The notes under the pieces were generated by a model. That model had not been told where the DNA came from, did no database searches, and saw nothing but the letters and a program-made list of their open reading frames with translations. A program made the translations under genes and the position numbers. From Caryophanon tenue (GTDB lineage Bacteria; Bacillota; Bacilli; Bacillales_A; Planococcaceae), in NCBI RefSeq assembly GCF_001700315.1, contig NZ_MASJ01000018.1:1-49098 (forward strand): a stretch of DNA of 49,098 nt, in the 5' to 3' direction. This document shows positions 49,081 through 49,098 of this stretch, piece by piece. Each line of letters opens with the position of its first letter. Position 1 is the first letter of the stretch.

Positions 49081-49098
49081 CGCACCTGTACGGTACGC

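Overview
The window looks like a chromosomal segment of a low-GC Gram-positive bacterium. My best guess is Bacillales, family Planococcaceae/Caryophanaceae (Lysinibacillus- or Solibacillus-like). The reasons are S-layer-homology (SLH) anchored surface proteins, cobalamin and T-box riboswitches, Shine-Dalgarno-rich starts and AT-rich flanks. I see no rRNA, tRNA or CRISPR array.

Region 1 (1-7000) is an accessory island of small stand-alone genes: three acetyltransferases, a PepF-like M3 peptidase, two unknowns and a HIT fragment. Just 3' of nearly every gene lies a copy of a palindromic repeat family with the core GTTCCCAAAT. It ends in remnants, including an ABC-F ATPase fragment.

Region 2 (7017-12360) is a radC-like gene split by a Tn554-family transposon (tnpA with a frameshift, tnpB, tnpC). 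Its cargo is a lincosamide nucleotidyltransferase of the Lnu(B)/Lnu(G) type, preceded by a textbook ribosome-mediated transcription attenuator.

Region 3 (12480-14950) holds an SDR dehydrogenase, a TetR regulator and an Asp/Glu-racemase-like protein.

Region 4 (15450-44702) is the centrepiece: about 29 kb with five cobalamin riboswitches on both strands, most followed by a clear intrinsic terminator. They control secreted and surface proteins built from the two halves of the vertebrate B12 carriers transcobalamin/intrinsic factor. One half is an alpha/alpha-barrel ('alpha domain'), the other a DUF4430 ('beta domain'), and they sit on separate polypeptides. Three alpha/beta sets can be seen: set 1 is membrane-anchored and in an operon with an ECF transporter T subunit and a double ATPase; in set 2 both partners carry three SLH domains; in set 3 both partners carry the same C-terminal Ig-like domain. 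A 1663-residue SLH protein and a cytosolic unknown each have their own B12 riboswitch. A MoxR/DUF58/transglutaminase-like operon is embedded in the locus, and its transglutaminase has lost the catalytic Cys. I infer a layered cobalamin capture-and-import system: scavenging on the S-layer, hand-over at the membrane, then ECF import. No S (substrate-binding) subunit is encoded here. The locus is visibly richer in G+C than its flanks.

Region 5 (44867-49098) is another repeat-punctuated island: a HAD hydrolase, a frameshifted GNAT, an ArsR-like regulator with a small membrane protein, a small unknown, and a GNAT behind a T-box riboswitch. It ends in fragments of a TetR gene and a Tn3-family transposase.
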